Shown here: positions 16,988-24,216 of the stretch, in pieces
How positions within the stretch are numbered: the stretch's first letter is position 1
Layout of the letters: every line of letters begins with the position of its first letter
Notes under the pieces: generated by a model
The model's database searches: none
Told to the model about the DNA's origin: nothing
The model's input: only the letters and a program-made list of their open reading frames with translations
From: Paracoccaceae bacterium
Lineage (GTDB): Bacteria > Pseudomonadota > Alphaproteobacteria > Rhodobacterales > Rhodobacteraceae
Assembly: GCA_020630695.1 (NCBI GenBank)
Contig: JAHDIS010000046.1
Coordinates: 1-35,069, forward strand
Direction: 5' to 3'
Length of the DNA stretch: 35,069 nucleotides
Program-made: the position numbers and the translations under genes

Positions 16988-18262
16988 CTATTTCAAGAGC
17001 AGCGCCTCAAGACTGCGTCCCATCACCTGGGCCGAATCCAGCATGTCGCGAATGCCAACCCACTCGTCCGGTTTGTGCGCCAGCTCCAGAACGCCGGGGC
17101 CATAGGCGATGCAGTTCTTCAGCGTGCCGATCCTGTCGATGTGTTTCTGGTCATAACTGCCAGGAGAAGCCACATAAGATGGATCTTGCCCAAGAACGTC
17201 ACGGATGGCCTGTGCGACCGTCGTGACAATCGGTGCATCGCGATCAGTCATCGACGGGACCACGTGGTTCAATTCCCGGATCTCGTAGTCAAAGTTCGGG
17301 CGTCTTGCCTTTAGATCGTCCAAAAGTGCGATGACTTCTTCGCGAACCCCGTCCAGTGTTTCCTCAATCAGGAACCGCCGGTCGATGACGATCCGGCAGC
17401 TGTCCGGCACACAATGCGCAGGCAATCCGGTGTAGTCATCGGCCTGTTCGGGTTGCCCCCCGTGGATCGAGTTGATGTTCATCGTGGATTGCCGTGCACC
17501 ATCAGGAACGACCGGCATGTCTGTATGGCGCGCTTGCATCGCAGGGAACAACTGCGCTTCGAAAGCCTCAAGCACCGCGCCCATATGGCGCACAGCGCAA
17601 TCGCCTAGAAACGGCATTGATCCATGGGCAATTTCGCCCTTGGTTTCGATCTCGGCCCACCAACCGCCACGATGCCCGAGGCAGATACGATCCTTGTTAA
17701 GAGGTTCTGGGATAATCACGTGCTGAACGCGGCTCGGGGCAAACCAGCCCTGTTCGGCCAGATAGGCGACACCGCCGTAGCCACCCGATTCTTCATCTGC
17801 AGTTGCGCTGATTTCAACGGCGCCGGCGAAGTCTGGATGCTCTTGGATAAAGGCTTCGGCAGCGATGATAGACGCGGCGAGGCCGCCTTTCATGTCGCAT
17901 GCGCCGCGCCCGTACACGCGGTCTTCCTCAACCGTTCCGCCGAATGGATCTTTGGTCCAGCCTTTGCCAACTTCCACAACATCATGGTGGGAATTGAAGT
18001 GAACGCATTCTCCCTGCTTTGGGCCTTCTCGCCGGGCCACGATATTCCAACGCGGATAGGTGTCGCTGTCTCCCGGTGCCCCTTTAGCCCGAACCAGTTT
18101 GCAGTCGAAACCGTGCGCTGTCAGGCGAGTGTCGAGGTATTCGCAGATGTCCCGATAGTGCCGTCCGGGTGGGTTTAGCGTCGGGATGCGGATCAAGTCC
18201 TGCGTCAACGCAACCAACGCATCGCGCTGATCTTCAATCCTCTGGTCCAATCGGCTGGTCAT
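16988..18262 (-). CDS. M20 family amidohydrolase (ArgE/DapE type)
   Basis: Zinc-dependent deacylase of 424 residues in the acetylornithine deacetylase/succinyl-diaminopimelate desuccinylase group. Metal and catalytic motifs are FNSHHDVVEVGKGW, GRGACDMKGG, ATADEESGG with the general-base Glu, and the late ASPGSYDQKH. A dimerisation lid lies in the middle, after GEIAHGSMPFLG. The start is the ATG with AGGAGG 9 bases upstream; the frame is open 150 codons further but only by chance, antisense to the next gene. Next to dpaL it may free diaminopropionate from an N-acyl or peptide-like precursor, as proposed by analogy with YgeY; that link is inference. It converges with the Lrp-type gene. Confidence 0.9.
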   Translation of the reverse strand: MTSRLDQRIEDQRDALVALTQDLIRIPTLNPPGRHYRDICEYLDTRLTAHGFDCKLVRAKGAPGDSDTYPRWNIVARREGPKQGECVHFNSHHDVVEVGKGWTKDPFGGTVEEDRVYGRGACDMKGGLAASIIAAEAFIQEHPDFAGAVEISATADEESGGYGGVAYLAEQGWFAPSRVQHVIIPEPLNKDRICLGHRGGWWAEIETKGEIAHGSMPFLGDCAVRHMGAVLEAFEAQLFPAMQARHTDMPVVPDGARQSTMNINSIHGGQPEQADDYTGLPAHCVPDSCRIVIDRRFLIEETLDGVREEVIALLDDLKARRPNFDYEIRELNHVVPSMTDRDAPIVTTVAQAIRDVLGQDPSYVASPGSYDQKHIDRIGTLKNCIAYGPGVLELAHKPDEWVGIRDMLDSAQVMGRSLEALLLK

Positions 18263-18424
18263 GTGGCAGGGCCTCCTGTCAGCACTGTGAGTCGCCAAGG
18301 CCCTATGTGCAACCCACCGGCTCAGATGTTTTTGAGAATCGAAAATCGTGCTATGGTTGTCACGCTCAATTTTTCTGGGCGCCGGTTCTGACTGGCTCAA
18401 GATATTTTCAATGAGGAGATTCCG

Positions 18425-21376
18425 ATGACACCCGAGGTGTTTCTGGCTGAATTGCAGGCTGCCGAAGACGATCTGGAAAAACTTGAAGCGCTGGGCGCGC
18501 ACATCATCGACGGCGGTGCACCGTCCATGCCGTTCCAGCCAGACCTGAGATTGCAGGGCATGGCACTGGATGATGCCGAAGAAGGCATGACGTTTGCCAT
18601 GAACCTCGCAAATGCCTGGGCGCGTAGCTACCGGCTGGCGGTTTTCCGGCGGAAGATACGCGACGGGTACAGCGGCCCGGTTGTGGTCAGTGAAGGGGAC
18701 AGCTGGTTTCAATACCCGTGGTTGTTGGACGACGTTATCGACAATCTGATGGATTCTTATGCCGTGCTCTCACTTGGCGCTGCCGGTGATACGCTGGAAA
18801 ACATGCGGGCCGGGGCAGAGTATCGACAGGCGATATCCGATCAGGGCGCAGAGTTTTTCCTATTCTCGGCATCAGGCAACGATGTTCTGGGTGGGGGCGA
18901 CCTTTCCAAGCTGCTGAATGTATATCAGCCGGGCATGGAGATGGCCGATCTCATCAAACCCGGTGCTGTCGATCAAACTCTCAGCGGGATCGAACAAGGC
19001 TATGACGCCATCATCAGCGACGCGCTGTCGCTATCGCCCGGCCTGCAAGTCTTCTTCCATGGTTATGACCGGCCTGTGCCGCGCAGCGACGGGAAATGGC
19101 TGGGCAAACCTATGACCGATCTTGGCATTCCCAAAAACCTGCAACGCGAAATCGTTGGCCATCTGATCGATCGGTTGAACCAGCGGCTGGATGTCATTGC
19201 GACCCGTTTTCCCGGACGCGCGCACCATGTCGATTGCCGGGGACAGGTCGGCACCTCGATCAATTCGTGGTACGATGAGCTACATCCTCGAAATGCCGGA
19301 TATGCGCGGGTGGCTGATTTGTTCCTTGCGCAGATGCGCAGCGCAGATGGTGTCAGCCCCGGCATCGTGGTGCCGCCGATGGATTTCGAACTGTCAGGCG
19401 CAAAAGATGCTGAGCCTGTCACTCCGCTTGATCTTGCCTTGGAAGCGATGGAGCAAGACATGCATGTCCTCGTTGAAGAGGCGATTATTGGGCCCGAGGA
19501 TACGCCCGGCCAAGGTGCGCACTGCCCCTGCTGTCAGGGCGATCACAGTTTTGGCGAGGACCGCGGGCATCATCTCACCGAATCCGATGTGCGGCTTGTT
19601 GATGAATATCTTTCAGTGCTCAGCGCGCGCCATGAGCCCGATCTGGAACGCCGCCGCCGTGCACGCCGTCATATGGTTCCCGACGATGACAGCCGGGCCT
19701 TTGAACGCATTTTGGGCGAATCCAATTTGTTCCCCGTCAACTACCTCAGTCGCGGCGCGTCCAAGGCGCGGGCGGTGGCCAAGGTGCAATTGTTCATGCG
19801 CGGTGAAATACCGGTTGGATCCGGATCCGGGTTTCTTGTCGCTCCGGGTCTGATGCTGACGAACAACCATGTCCTGCCCAGCCGTGACGCGGCCCGCCGG
19901 GCAAAAGCGATTTTCGACTATCAGGATGACGACCAATACCAGCCCATGCCCACGCAGAGCTTTCAAATCACGGATGACGTGTTTTTTACTTCTGATCGCA
20001 ACGCGCTGGATTTCACCTTTGTTTCGGTCCGGATGGACAACGAACATGGCGCATCATTGGATGACTATGGCCAGTTCGCGCTGATCGAAGAAAGCGGCAA
20101 AGCCGTCAAGGGCGAGCCTGTTTCGATCATCCAACACCCACGTGGAGACCGAAAGAGCATCGCCCTGCGCGACAGCACGATTGTCGGTGTGAAAGATGCC
20201 TTTATCTACTACAGCACCGACACAGAGCCGGGCAGTTCGGGCGCGCCTGTTTTGAACGACCAATGGTTGCCGGTCGCCTTGCATCACCGTTCTGTTCCGC
20301 ATCCGACAATCGAAGGACGTTGGATTGCCAACCGAGGCATTCGCATCAGTCAGATTTTTGCCAGATTGCGCGCAGCTGCAGCGGCCGGCGATTCACAGGC
20401 GGCCAAGATCCTGCGCCTTTTGGAAGCGGACCCGCAGGACACCACAGCGCCAGTTCAGCCAGACCCTGCGCCTCTGCGTCCGGGTGAAACACGGTTTATT
20501 CCGGCATTGGATTCAACAGACGTTTTGGCGGGTGGCGCAGCAGGGGGTGCGCAGGGGCCAGCGTTCGAAAGCAACCGGTGGAATGGCATTGACGGCTACA
20601 ATCCTGATTTCCTGTCCAGCAGAGTACCGCTGCCGTTGCCACAGGGGTTGGCGAACGTGCGGCAAGTGGATGGACGGCCAGATCTGCCCTACATGCACTT
20701 TTCCGTGGTTATGCATGAGACCCGAAAATTGGCCATGCTTACGGCGTGCAACACCGATGGCGCCAGTTTGAGGCGGCTTGATCGTTCGGATAGTTGGCGG
20801 ACAGAACCGCGTATCCCGCTGACGGCGCAGGTCGACAATGCGGCCTACAAGCACAATGACTATGATCGTGGGCATCTCGTGCGCCGTCTCGCACCGATGT
20901 GGGGCACCGAGGCTGAAGCGGCCTTTGCCATGTCGGACACCTATCACTACACCGTTTGCGCGCCGCAGCACGCGAGGTTGAATCAAGGGATTTGGCTGGA
21001 ACTTGAGGACTATCTTCTTGAATGGGCCGAAGACAATGATGCGCGGCTTTCGATCTTTACCGGGCCTGTGTTCCGGGCGGATGATCCGCTCTATCGTGGA
21101 TTGGTTCAGGTGCCCGCTGATTATTGGAAGGTCGCGGTTGCCGATGGTCCATCGGGGCTACGGTCAGTGGCCTATCTGCATACCCAGAAAAACCTGATCC
21201 CGACGGTTGATGAAGCCTTTGGCGACTACCGAACGCACCGCGTGCCGGTTCATGTCATCGCAGAATTGACCGGGTTGGATTTTGCAGCGCTTCAGCCGTT
21301 TGATGCGGCGGGTGGCGGTTTTGAGATGGCAGGCGCCGTGCGGGTTGTACTGGGCCGTGAAGACATCGGATTTTGA
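18425..21376 (+). CDS. SGNH hydrolase - V8/trypsin-like protease - NUC1 nuclease fusion protein
   Basis: A 983-residue protein with three hydrolase domains. Residues 85-305 are SGNH/GDSL-like: SEGDSWF (Ser93), LSLGAAGD, SASGNDVLG (Asn152), DELHPRNAGY (Asp284, His287). Residues 366-374 (HCPCCQGDH) form a possible zinc knuckle. Residues 445-650 are a serine protease: LTNNHVLPS (His482), NALDFTFV (Asp529), EPGSSGAPV (Ser605). Residues 700-980 are a DNA/RNA non-specific endonuclease with YDRGHLVRR (Asp814, His817) and APQHARLNQGIWLELE (metal Asn853). A helical segment of ~80 residues leads. I see no signal peptide or membrane helix, so it is probably cytosolic unless exported otherwise. GAGGAG lies 6 bases before the start. 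It is monocistronic between unrelated genes. An effector that cuts itself free is attractive but unproven. Confidence 0.9.
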   Translation: MTPEVFLAELQAAEDDLEKLEALGAHIIDGGAPSMPFQPDLRLQGMALDDAEEGMTFAMNLANAWARSYRLAVFRRKIRDGYSGPVVVSEGDSWFQYPWLLDDVIDNLMDSYAVLSLGAAGDTLENMRAGAEYRQAISDQGAEFFLFSASGNDVLGGGDLSKLLNVYQPGMEMADLIKPGAVDQTLSGIEQGYDAIISDALSLSPGLQVFFHGYDRPVPRSDGKWLGKPMTDLGIPKNLQREIVGHLIDRLNQRLDVIATRFPGRAHHVDCRGQVGTSINSWYDELHPRNAGYARVADLFLAQMRSADGVSPGIVVPPMDFELSGAKDAEPVTPLDLALEAMEQDMHVLVEEAIIGPEDTPGQGAHCPCCQGDHSFGEDRGHHLTESDVRLVDEYLSVLSARHEPDLERRRRARRHMVPDDDSRAFERILGESNLFPVNYLSRGASKARAVAKVQLFMRGEIPVGSGSGFLVAPGLMLTNNHVLPSRDAARRAKAIFDYQDDDQYQPMPTQSFQITDDVFFTSDRNALDFTFVSVRMDNEHGASLDDYGQFALIEESGKAVKGEPVSIIQHPRGDRKSIALRDSTIVGVKDAFIYYSTDTEPGSSGAPVLNDQWLPVALHHRSVPHPTIEGRWIANRGIRISQIFARLRAAAAAGDSQAAKILRLLEADPQDTTAPVQPDPAPLRPGETRFIPALDSTDVLAGGAAGGAQGPAFESNRWNGIDGYNPDFLSSRVPLPLPQGLANVRQVDGRPDLPYMHFSVVMHETRKLAMLTACNTDGASLRRLDRSDSWRTEPRIPLTAQVDNAAYKHNDYDRGHLVRRLAPMWGTEAEAAFAMSDTYHYTVCAPQHARLNQGIWLELEDYLLEWAEDNDARLSIFTGPVFRADDPLYRGLVQVPADYWKVAVADGPSGLRSVAYLHTQKNLIPTVDEAFGDYRTHRVPVHVIAELTGLDFAALQPFDAAGGGFEMAGAVRVVLGREDIGF

Positions 21377-21394
21377 GGCGGGCTGCCAAGACCC

Positions 21395-22366
21395 TCAGGG
21401 AATTCGGAATGAAGGGGCCGGGCCAAGTGGGATCAAGCCCACGGACATCTGGCCTCTTTCAAAGCGAACGGTGATGTCGATCGTCCGGCCGTTTCCAGCC
21501 AACTGGGACAGCAAACCAAAGGCCTGTTCGAGTGTCGAAATCAGTCCTTCAGGCAAGCTTTGCGATTGACCTGCAAGGGCGAGCATCTCACGCCAGTTTA
21601 CCGCACGGACGGTTAACTCACCGGTCGCTTGGCCGCGCGGGTCAATATCGAGAACCCCCGCCAGTTTCAGCTCCAACCCCTCGATCGAATATTCAGCCAG
21701 ACGCAGATCGATCCGGGTTGGCTGTGGACGGGTTGTTTCCAACGCCGAAGTTGCCAGCGCCTTGTCGAATGACACTTCGGCCTGCAATTTCAGGCCGTCA
21801 ATCTGATCCGGTGTTGGAACATAAGCAGATGATGGGCCGGCCACCGCATTGGCATTCAGCGCAATCCGATAGGTGTTCGAGGCTTCAGAAACTTCGGACA
21901 AACCGGCGGTCAGGCCAGCCAATGCAATCGTCCGCGATGGTCCTTTCACGTTCAGGACAGGCGCTTCTAGATTGGCGCGCTGTATCAACGCGCCGTCGCG
22001 CACCAAACTGGCGCGAAGCCCCTCGGACGAGATGTCGTATTGGCCGGTCGGTGTCGAAATCTGTTGCGCGTCAGGCCATGCGAAAATCTGATGACCATTG
22101 TTGTAGACAATCTGGAAAACCTGAAAAAACGGTGCCTGCCAGGCAAGCCCGCTGTCCGGGTCGGCGAGGTTCAGGTCGGTAAAGGTCATGTCCAGACGAT
22201 TTGGAAAGCCGCCCAAGGTCAGATCGCCATATTGGGCCTGCCATCCTTCGGCTTGCCGGTCCTCAAACCAATTTTCGGTTTGGGTTGTCAGACGTTGAGA
22301 CGCAAAGAACCACCAACCGGCCCAGATCAGGGCGGCGGCGACAATAGCAAATGTCAGGCGTTTCAC
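21395..22366 (-). CDS. DUF2125 domain protein, membrane-anchored or exported
   Basis: Protein of 323 residues with an N-terminal signal anchor (FAIVAAALIWAGWWFFASQ), then a mostly beta domain that begins with GDLTLGGFPNRLDMTFTDL, typical of the alphaproteobacterial family DUF2125. The repeated pattern of strand pairs ending LELKLAGVLDIDPRGQATGEL recalls periplasmic lipid- or envelope-related beta-rich proteins such as the AsmA group, but no function is established. It starts 66 bases from the divergent ChaC gene and ends 18 bases after the fusion-protein gene, on the other strand. Confidence 0.88.
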   Translation of the reverse strand: MKRLTFAIVAAALIWAGWWFFASQRLTTQTENWFEDRQAEGWQAQYGDLTLGGFPNRLDMTFTDLNLADPDSGLAWQAPFFQVFQIVYNNGHQIFAWPDAQQISTPTGQYDISSEGLRASLVRDGALIQRANLEAPVLNVKGPSRTIALAGLTAGLSEVSEASNTYRIALNANAVAGPSSAYVPTPDQIDGLKLQAEVSFDKALATSALETTRPQPTRIDLRLAEYSIEGLELKLAGVLDIDPRGQATGELTVRAVNWREMLALAGQSQSLPEGLISTLEQAFGLLSQLAGNGRTIDITVRFERGQMSVGLIPLGPAPSFRIP

Positions 22367-22432
22367 GATGCGGCCTCTTTTCTCTGTCCGGTCTACATGT
22401 TTTAGAGGGGCCGATCAGCAAGGACCAGTCAG

Positions 22433-22963
22433 ATGACACTTTGGGTATTCGGGTATGGCTCGCTTTTGTGGAACCCCGGATTTGATGTTGCCGAACAGCA
22501 GCACGCGCGTCTGGCGGGGTATTCGCGCAGCTTTTGCATGCGATCCATCCATCATCGCGGCACCTCGGATGATCCGGGACTGGTTCTGGCGCTGGATGAA
22601 GCCACGCAGGCCGTATGCGATGGGTTGGCGCTACGTGCCCGTCCCGGCTTTGAACAGCAGGTTTTGGATTATTTGCGCGAACGTGAACTTGTCTCCTCAG
22701 CGTATCTTGAGAAAACAGTAGCGCTGGAGCTGAAGGACGGGCGCGTAATCGAAGCCGTCGCATACGTGATTGATCCGGACCATGTGCAGTATTGCGGTGG
22801 CTTACCACTCGAAGAGCAGGCGCAGATCATTGCCAGAGCCGTTGGCGGACGTGGTCCAAACACCGAATACCTCTACAATACCGCCGCGCATTTGGACGAG
22901 TTGGGCATTCCTGATGCCGAGTTGCATTGGCTGGCGGCGCGTGTTCGCTCTCTTTGCGCTTAA
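22433..22963 (+). CDS. chaC: ChaC-type gamma-glutamylcyclotransferase
   Basis: Cytosolic enzyme of 176 residues that probably degrades glutathione to 5-oxoproline and Cys-Gly. The substrate loop is WVFGYGSLLWNPGF, and MRSIHHRGTSDDPGLVLAL is typical of ChaC. The catalytic glutamate is probably Glu85 in LRERELVSSAY, placed by comparison with the REAVLGGY segment of animal ChaC. The C-terminal stretch TEYLYNTAAHLDELGI also fits. AAGGA lies 8 bases before the ATG. It stands alone, divergent from the DUF2125 gene; the motor-like pair starts 66 bases downstream and may or may not be cotranscribed. Confidence 0.9.
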   Translation: MTLWVFGYGSLLWNPGFDVAEQQHARLAGYSRSFCMRSIHHRGTSDDPGLVLALDEATQAVCDGLALRARPGFEQQVLDYLRERELVSSAYLEKTVALELKDGRVIEAVAYVIDPDHVQYCGGLPLEEQAQIIARAVGGRGPNTEYLYNTAAHLDELGIPDAELHWLAARVRSLCA

Positions 22964-23029
22964 CACTTGGCTTAGACTTTCTTAGCCACTAGTCTCCGGC
23001 CAAAGAAAACAACCCGCGTCAGGCGCCCT

Positions 23030-24214
23030 ATGGACCAGACCGACTTCGAGGCTGAGCCGCATTTTTCGCAACCCGTCCGACAAGTCGTCGCGATGGTTAT
23101 CGTGCTCGTGTTGTCACTGGGCGGTGCATTTCTCGCCCTGCCTCGGGTGCTGCCTGTCTTCCAGTCCAATCCATACCTGAACGGCTTTATCCTGTTCGTT
23201 TTTGTCGTGGGTGTGTTGGCGTGCTTTTATCAGGTCGCTCAGCTGATCTATTCGGTACGTTGGATCGAACGTTTCACCAGCGCTGGTGATCAGGGCGTTC
23301 GTGCCGTTCCGCCGCAACTTCTTGCTCCACTGGCGGCCCTGCTGCGCCGTCGTCGGGACAAACGGATGCAGATCACGGCGACGTCCACCCGGTCGATTCT
23401 TGATTCCGTTGCAACCCGGATTGACGAAGTCCGCGAGATCACACGCTATATCGTCTCGCTCCTCATCTTCCTTGGTCTTCTTGGTACCTTCTATGGCCTC
23501 GCGACGACCGTGCCTGCGTTGGTGGATACCATCCGCGGTCTGGCCCCTGCCGAAGGCGAAAGCGGCGCAGATGTCTTTGGGCGCTTGATGACCGGTCTGG
23601 ATTCGCAGCTGGGTGGAATGGGGGTGGCTTTTGCCTCGTCGCTTCTGGGTCTGGCCTGTTCGCTGATCGTAGGCCTGCTTGAGCTCTTTGCCGGCCATGG
23701 CCAAAACCGCTTCTATCGCGAACTCGAAGAATGGCTAAGCTCCATCACCCGCCTTGGGTTCGCTCATGGTGACGGCGAAAGCGGGCCGGATCTGGGCGCT
23801 GCCGGCATCGTGCTGGATCGTATGGCTGAACAGATGGAGCGGTTGCAGTATATCTTTGCCGACGCCGAACAAAGCCGGTCAGAGGTCGACAGCCGTCTTG
23901 GTCAGTTGGCTGACAGTGTGGAACGGTTGGCCGAGCGTATCGAGGCCAACTCACCTTCCGCCTCGGCGCTGCAACGCATCGCAGATGGACAAGAACGTCT
24001 CGCAGAAGCCATTCGCGAAAAAGAAAGCGCCGAAGGTCTCGATGCCGAAAGCCGCATGCGTCTGCGTTCGATCGACGTTCAGATGCTTCGCATTCTCGAA
24101 GAACTGGCGGCTGGCCGGCAAGAAAGCATGGCAGAGCTGCGTACAGATCTGGCCTCGGTCGGGCGTAGTCTGGAACAGATCGTTAAAGCCGCGCGCGCGG
24201 CCCAAGGTCGCTAG
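23030..24214 (+). CDS. MotA/TolQ/ExbB-like proton channel protein
   Basis: Inner-membrane protein of 394 residues. Four helices are visible at about 19-41, 51-73, 139-161 and 196-220. The last two hold the family core, FLGLLGTFYGLATTVPALVD and GGMGVAFASSLLGLACSLI. The 170-residue cytoplasmic tail is strongly helical (SEVDSRLGQLADSVERLAERIEA in two runs), longer than in ExbB or TolQ. It would form the pentameric ring around the partner encoded 3 bases downstream. Unlike MotA it lacks a recognisable FliG-contacting domain. What process it powers is unknown; the fixed pairing with the OmpA-domain gene argues for an ion-driven motor. Confidence 0.88.
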   Translation: MDQTDFEAEPHFSQPVRQVVAMVIVLVLSLGGAFLALPRVLPVFQSNPYLNGFILFVFVVGVLACFYQVAQLIYSVRWIERFTSAGDQGVRAVPPQLLAPLAALLRRRRDKRMQITATSTRSILDSVATRIDEVREITRYIVSLLIFLGLLGTFYGLATTVPALVDTIRGLAPAEGESGADVFGRLMTGLDSQLGGMGVAFASSLLGLACSLIVGLLELFAGHGQNRFYRELEEWLSSITRLGFAHGDGESGPDLGAAGIVLDRMAEQMERLQYIFADAEQSRSEVDSRLGQLADSVERLAERIEANSPSASALQRIADGQERLAEAIREKESAEGLDAESRMRLRSIDVQMLRILEELAAGRQESMAELRTDLASVGRSLEQIVKAARAAQGR

Positions 24215-24216
24215 GC

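Noticed and set aside
18263-18712. 150-residue N-terminal extension of the M20 amidohydrolase
   Set aside because: It would overlap the fusion-protein gene in antisense, has no homology, and AGGAGG stands 9 bases before the ATG at 18262.
19553-19573. DRGHH at residues 379-383 as a second nuclease active site
   Set aside because: The surrounding sequence has no beta-beta-alpha-metal fold pattern and no matching metal Asn; the nuclease core is at residues 700-980.
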